NCBI RefSeq assembly: GCF_048007035.1
Contig: NZ_CP180355.1
Span: 3,038,001-3,102,000 of the forward strand
DNA from: Imperialibacter sp963977595
Lineage (GTDB): Bacteria; Bacteroidota; Bacteroidia; Cytophagales; Cyclobacteriaceae
Direction of reading: 5' to 3'
DNA: 64,000 nucleotides
The translations under genes and the position numbers were made by a program. Each line of letters begins with the position of its first letter. Within the stretch, counting starts at the first letter, position 1. Of the stretch, positions 60,609 through 64,000 are shown piece after piece. The notes below the pieces were generated by a model, which searched no databases, was not told the origin of the DNA, and worked only from the letters and a program-made list of their open reading frames with translations.

Positions 60609-61914
60609 CAACGTCTTTTCTACCGATGCTGAAGTATGTAAACCCTAGATCTTCCATCGCTTGTGTGTCGTACAAGTTTCTGCCGTCAAAAATAACCTTA
60701 GACTTGAGCAGAGACTGAAGCTTGTCAAACTCAGGCGTTCTGAAAACAGGCCATTCCGTCATAATAAACAGTGCATCAGCACCATCAACTGCAGCATACT
60801 CGTCGCTACAGAATTCTATGGTGTTGCCGAAAAGCTCTTTAACGTTTTCCATGGCTTCCGGATCGTACACCTTCACTTTGGCACCAAGTGCAAGCAACTC
60901 TTTAATGTTCTCTAAGGCTGGTGCTTCTCTGATGTCGTCTGTATAGGGCTTAAATGCCAGACCCCAGATACCGAAAGTCTTGCCCTTCAGGCTCCCATTG
61001 TAAAATGCTTTGGCACGATGGATCAGTTTGGTTTTCTGCTCCTGATTCACATCCATTACCGAGGTTAGAAGCTTAAAGTCATATTTAACTTCCTGTGCTG
61101 ATTTGGCCAATGCCTGCACATCCTTTGGAAAACAGCTTCCACCGTATCCGATGCCAGCAAAAAGGAATCTCTTTCCGATCCTGGTATCTGTGCCAATCCC
61201 TTTTCTAACCATGTCAACATCTGCACCCAATAGTTCACACATGTTGGCAATCTCATTCATGAATGTGATTTTGGTGGCGAGGAATGAGTTGGCGGCATAC
61301 TTCGTGAGCTCTGCTGATTTCTCATCCATAAAAATAACCGGGTTACCCTGGCGAACGAATGGTGCATAAAGCTGATCCATCACTTTTCTCGCTTTGTCCG
61401 AGCTGGTGCCAATCACCACTCTGTCTGGCTTCATGAAATCATCCACTGCGACACCTTCTCTAAGGAACTCAGGATTTGAAACCACGTCAAAGGGCACTTT
61501 TGCATTTTTTGCTATTTGAGCATGTACCTTGTCGGCAGTGCCAACAGGGACAGTGCTTTTATCAACAATTACTGTGTACTCGCTAAGAATAGGGCCAAGG
61601 TCGCTGGCCACCTTCAATATATATTTAAGGTCGGCAGAGCCATCTTCACCGGGAGGTGTGGGTAGTGCCAGAAAAATAATTTTTGCGTCCTTGATACCTT
61701 CCTTAAGGTTGGTAGTGAAATCGAGTCTGCCCTGCTTAATATTCCTTTCAAAGAGAACGTCCAAACCAGGCTCATAAATGGGCATGATCTGATTCTTAAG
61801 TTTTTCAACCTTCTTTTCGTCGATGTCAACACACGTTACGTGGTTCCCCGTCTCGGCGAAGCAGGTACCAGTCACAAGTCCAACATAGCCAGTTCCAACT
61901 ACAGCAATTTTCAT
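60598..61914 (-). CDS. ugd: UDP-glucose 6-dehydrogenase
   Basis: A 438-residue NAD-dependent enzyme making UDP-glucuronate. The NAD motif is GTGYVGLVTG at the N-terminus. The catalytic cysteine is C261 in GYGGSCFPKDVQAL. EFLREGVAVDDFMKPDRVVIG is the substrate-binding block, and the C-terminal domain has FKPYTDDIREAPAL. It is the first gene of ugd-galE-rfbB, supplying sugars for capsule or exopolysaccharide. Confidence 0.97.
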   Translation of the reverse strand: MKIAVVGTGYVGLVTGTCFAETGNHVTCVDIDEKKVEKLKNQIMPIYEPGLDVLFERNIKQGRLDFTTNLKEGIKDAKIIFLALPTPPGEDGSADLKYILKVASDLGPILSEYTVIVDKSTVPVGTADKVHAQIAKNAKVPFDVVSNPEFLREGVAVDDFMKPDRVVIGTSSDKARKVMDQLYAPFVRQGNPVIFMDEKSAELTKYAANSFLATKITFMNEIANMCELLGADVDMVRKGIGTDTRIGKRFLFAGIGYGGSCFPKDVQALAKSAQEVKYDFKLLTSVMDVNQEQKTKLIHRAKAFYNGSLKGKTFGIWGLAFKPYTDDIREAPALENIKELLALGAKVKVYDPEAMENVKELFGNTIEFCSDEYAAVDGADALFIMTEWPVFRTPEFDKLQSLLKSKVIFDGRNLYDTQAMEDLGFTYFSIGRKDVDGK

Positions 61915-61943
61915 ATTGTTCGGATTTTCTTATTAGTCTGCTG

Positions 61944-61951
61944 CAAATCTA
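61944..61951 (-). promoter_or_regulatory. Candidate -7 element for ugd-galE-rfbB
   Basis: Minus strand reads TAGATTTG, an exact TAnnTTTG match about 30 bases upstream of ugd. No TTG lies at the standard -33 distance. Confidence 0.45.
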
Positions 61952-62026
61952 TCAATCTGCAAAATAATTACACCAGTTCTTTCGGTAAATGAACGTTTTT
62001 TGGAGTTAATTAAACCTGACATTAAG

Positions 62027-62049
62027 ACCAGCAGTGATAGATTGCTGGT
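62027..62049. repeat. Inverted repeat between ugd and the acyl-CoA dehydrogenase gene
   Basis: ACCAGCA (62027-62033) and TGCTGGT (62043-62049) are perfect reverse complements around a nine-base spacer, in the 196-base divergent gap. It could be an operator for either gene. No terminator-type T-run follows. Confidence 0.35.
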
Positions 62050-62110
62050 GGTTGGTTTAAACTAACGATGGACAATTGCGTTTTTATTTTATACAGCCCA
62101 AATAAACAAC

Positions 62111-63274
62111 ATGGATACATTGACAAAAGAACGAAACGAGGAAGTTGAGTTGGAAAACCAAAAGATGATTGAGGAAATGGTGCGAGATTTTGCCAGGGTG
62201 GAAATTTCTCCAAACATTAAAAAGTGGGATGAGTCCCAGCACTTTCCTAAAGAGCTTTTTCATAAAATGGGAGAGCTTGGTCTTATGGGAGTGATGGTGC
62301 CTCACGAACTGGGTGGGTCAGGATTTGGCTATCTCGAATACATCACCGCTATTATAGAAATATCGAAAGTGGATCCTTCCATAGGGCTTTCACTGGCTGC
62401 CCACAATTCCCTCTGCACGGGGCACCTGCTTCAATTTGGAAATGACGAGCAAAAAAAGAAGTGGCTGCCAAAGCTAGCATCAGGAGAATGGATTGGTGCC
62501 TGGGGGCTTACCGAACCTAACACAGGCTCGGACGCTGCCAATATGAAAACTACAGCAGTGAAGGATGGGAAGGAATGGGTGATCAATGGAGCCAAAAATT
62601 TTATTACCCACGGCATTTCTGGCGACATAGCTGTTTTGATAGCAAGAACTGGCAAAACGGGTGATTCTCATGGCATGTCGGCTTTTATAGTCGAGAGAGG
62701 CACACCAGGCTTTGCCGGAGGCCGAAAGGAAGATAAGCTGGGCATGAGGGCGTCTGAAACAGCTGAAATGATATTTCAGGACTGTAGAATTCCCGAGAAA
62801 AACCTTCTGGGAGATGTTGGCGACGGCTTTATACAATCATTAAAAGTTTTGGATGGAGGCCGGATATCAATAGCTGCGTTAAGTTGTGGCATTGCTGAAG
62901 GCGCTTTGCAGGCTGCATTGGCCTATTCACAGGAAAGACATCAATTCAATAAGCCTATTTCTTCCTTTCAGGGAATTTCCTTTATGCTTGCCGAAATGGC
63001 CACCCAATTGGAAGCAGCCAAACTGCTCACCGATCAGGCAGGCGCCATAAAAAACAGGAAGGGAAAAGTGACAAAGGAATCTGCAATGGCGAAATACTAC
63101 GCTTCTGAAGTGGCCGTTTCGGTGGCCAACAACGCAGTGCAGATTTTCGGGGGCTATGGCTTCACCAAGGACTACCCGGTCGAGAAATTTTATCGGGATG
63201 CTAAGCTCTGCACTATTGGCGAGGGAACCTCTGAAATTCAAAAGGTGGTGATCTCAAGAGAACTATTGAAATAA
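62111..63274 (+). CDS. Acyl-CoA dehydrogenase
   Basis: A 387-residue FAD-dependent dehydrogenase introducing a double bond into acyl-CoA. Blocks in order are MGELGLMGVMVPHELGGSGF, AWGLTEPNTGSDAANMKT, FIVERGTPGF, AYSQERHQFNKPISSFQGI, IQFL-type region VQIFGGYGFTKDYPVEKFYRD and GEGTSEIQ near the end. Chain-length preference cannot be stated. No electron-transfer flavoprotein or other beta-oxidation gene lies in the window. Confidence 0.95.
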   Translation: MDTLTKERNEEVELENQKMIEEMVRDFARVEISPNIKKWDESQHFPKELFHKMGELGLMGVMVPHELGGSGFGYLEYITAIIEISKVDPSIGLSLAAHNSLCTGHLLQFGNDEQKKKWLPKLASGEWIGAWGLTEPNTGSDAANMKTTAVKDGKEWVINGAKNFITHGISGDIAVLIARTGKTGDSHGMSAFIVERGTPGFAGGRKEDKLGMRASETAEMIFQDCRIPEKNLLGDVGDGFIQSLKVLDGGRISIAALSCGIAEGALQAALAYSQERHQFNKPISSFQGISFMLAEMATQLEAAKLLTDQAGAIKNRKGKVTKESAMAKYYASEVAVSVANNAVQIFGGYGFTKDYPVEKFYRDAKLCTIGEGTSEIQKVVISRELLK

Positions 63275-63276
63275 AT

Positions 63277-63308
63277 TTGAGTTTTTGGAATTAAAAACTT
63301 TATCTTTG
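63277..63308 (+). promoter_or_regulatory. Promoter of rpsU
   Basis: TTG (63277-63279), a 21-base spacer and TATCTTTG (63301-63308) match the consensus exactly, 22 bases upstream of the rpsU ATG. Confidence 0.75.
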
Positions 63309-63330
63309 CAGCCCATAATTAATTAACGAA

Positions 63331-63525
63331 ATGATCGTAGTAAACATTAAGGAAAACGAGTCAATCGACAAGGCACTTAAGAGATTCAAGAAGAAATTCG
63401 AAAGAACAGGTGTTCTTAAGGAGCTTCGCAGCCGTACTTTCTTTGTTAAGCCTTCTGTAAAAAACAGAGAAGAAAAAATCAAAGCCGCCTACCGTCAGCA
63501 AATGATGGGTCAGGAAAATTTATAA
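63331..63525 (+). CDS. rpsU: 30S ribosomal protein S21
   Basis: A 64-residue S21 beginning MIVVNIKENESIDKALKRFK and rich in Arg and Lys, with the family core KFERTGVLKELRSRTFFVKPS. S21 helps base pairing of mRNA with 16S rRNA in many bacteria, though Bacteroidota mostly do not use Shine-Dalgarno pairing. A tyrosine recombinase gene follows after 48 bases. Confidence 0.97.
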   Translation: MIVVNIKENESIDKALKRFKKKFERTGVLKELRSRTFFVKPSVKNREEKIKAAYRQQMMGQENL

Positions 63526-63539
63526 TAGCGGATATATTT

Positions 63540-63576
63540 CATAAGTTAGTGAATAAGGTGATTTCACTAACTTATG
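63540..63576 (+). repeat. Perfect 14-bp inverted repeat ending in the recombinase ATG
   Basis: CATAAGTTAGTGAA (63540-63553) and TTCACTAACTTATG (63563-63576) are exact reverse complements around the nine-base loop TAAGGTGAT. The last three bases are the recombinase start codon. No T-run follows, so it is a poor intrinsic terminator and may act on translation or RNA stability. Confidence 0.7.
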
Positions 63577-64000
63577 ATTGATTCTTTTCTCAAATACCTC
63601 CAATTCGAAAAGAGGCTTAGCCCCCATACCCTTACCTCATATAAGAGTGATCTAACTCAGGCTGAGTCATTTCTAAATAGTGAATTTTCTTACGGGTTAA
63701 AGGATGCCAACTACCAGGCATTGAGAACCTGGCTTATCCACCTTGTTGAACAGGGCCTGGAAAGCAAGTCAGTTAACAGGAAAATTGCCTCTCTCAAGTC
63801 ATACTACAAGTTTCTTCTGCGTAGGGAGGAGATCGAAAAAAGCCCAGCCGACAAGCTCAAGCCGCTTAAAACTTCCAAAATGCTGCCCTCCTTCGTGAGG
63901 GAAAGCGAAATGACCACACTGCTTGACCAGATTCCTTTTCCGGAGGGGTTTGTTGGTGGCAGAGATAAGCTTGTTCTCGATTTTTTGTATGGCACAGGCA
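63574..64000 (+). CDS. Tyrosine recombinase XerC/XerD-like (3' end outside window)
   Basis: The first 142 residues of an integrase. The N-terminal SAM-like core-binding domain is clear: FLKYLQFEKRLSPHTLTSYKSD in parts, LRTWLIHLVEQGLESKSVNRKIASLKSYYKFLL, then PADKLKPLKTSKMLPSFVRESEM. The catalytic domain starts with RDKLVLDFLYGTG, just before the first catalytic Arg, which lies beyond the window. XerC/D resolve chromosome dimers at dif. Position next to rpsU suggests the housekeeping Xer, but a mobile-element integrase cannot be excluded. The start codon lies in a strong inverted repeat. Confidence 0.9.
   Translation, partial: MIDSFLKYLQFEKRLSPHTLTSYKSDLTQAESFLNSEFSYGLKDANYQALRTWLIHLVEQGLESKSVNRKIASLKSYYKFLLRREEIEKSPADKLKPLKTSKMLPSFVRESEMTTLLDQIPFPEGFVGGRDKLVLDFLYGTG

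Overview
The window looks like chromosomal DNA of a member of the phylum Bacteroidota, most likely the order Cytophagales; I cannot name a genus from sequence alone. Four things point there. A tiny exported protein ends in a type IX secretion (T9SS) sorting domain. A bacillithiol-type YtxJ protein is present. The E1 2-oxoacid dehydrogenase is an alpha/beta fusion. Several upstream regions match the Bacteroidota promoter TTG-N(17-23)-TAnnTTTG, while Shine-Dalgarno sequences are mostly weak or absent. The content is mainly housekeeping and gene-dense, with short convergent gaps. I see no insertion sequence, prophage, CRISPR array or rRNA operon.

Layout. 1-5955 (+): 3' part of an E1 dehydrogenase, a secreted PRYS-repeat protein coupled to ytxJ, an outer-membrane-like protein and lipA. 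6007-7082 (-): a bestrophin and a small membrane partner. 7220-9273 (+): NAD(P)HX repair enzyme and the mini T9SS-tail protein. 9346-10797 (-): asnS. 11097-13159 (+): rpoN and a PAP2-like membrane protein. 13162-16636: a beta-barrel protein, tRNA-Arg(ACG), an SMP-30 lactonase, a MORN/YwqK-like protein and yraN. 16667-24955 (+): a long run manA-lipB-unknown-exonuclease-tandem ABC ATPase-rnr-prenyl synthase-rhomboid, with several ATGA overlaps. 24957-26202 (-): a small membrane protein, then rplU-rpmA. 26697-30094 (+): class Ia ribonucleotide reductase nrdB-nrdA behind a long, apparently structured leader. 30180-38658 (-): aminotransferase, acetyl-CoA synthetase with a DUF4212/SSS transporter pair, a carboxypeptidase-regulatory-like protein, ZIP transporter and ApbE. 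38780-48468 is mostly (+): ruvB, queG, batD, aroC, a dicarboxylate symporter, nfu, an M28 peptidase lipoprotein and a secreted protein; a small (-) gene lies after queG. 48489-51042 (-): SSS symporter and a DJ-1-like lipoprotein. 51130-52020 (+): a nucleotidyltransferase. 52013-56806 (-): rimP-nusA-infB and a hidden 56-residue membrane protein. 57020-58510 (+): cysS. 58528-61914 (-): ugd-galE-rfbB for nucleotide sugars. 62111-64000 (+): acyl-CoA dehydrogenase, rpsU and the 5' part of a tyrosine recombinase.

Together the genes cover lipoylation (E1, lipA, lipB), translation and RNA turnover (asnS, cysS, infB, nusA, rimP, rpsU, rplU, rpmA, rnr), acetate uptake and activation, deoxynucleotide supply and envelope functions. 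I found no clearly new multi-gene defence or metabolic system. The candidates for novelty are smaller: the nested-repeat PRYS protein, a cargo-less T9SS protein, putative structured leaders of nrdBA and rimP-nusA-infB, a perfect inverted repeat that buries the recombinase start codon, and several small unannotated proteins.
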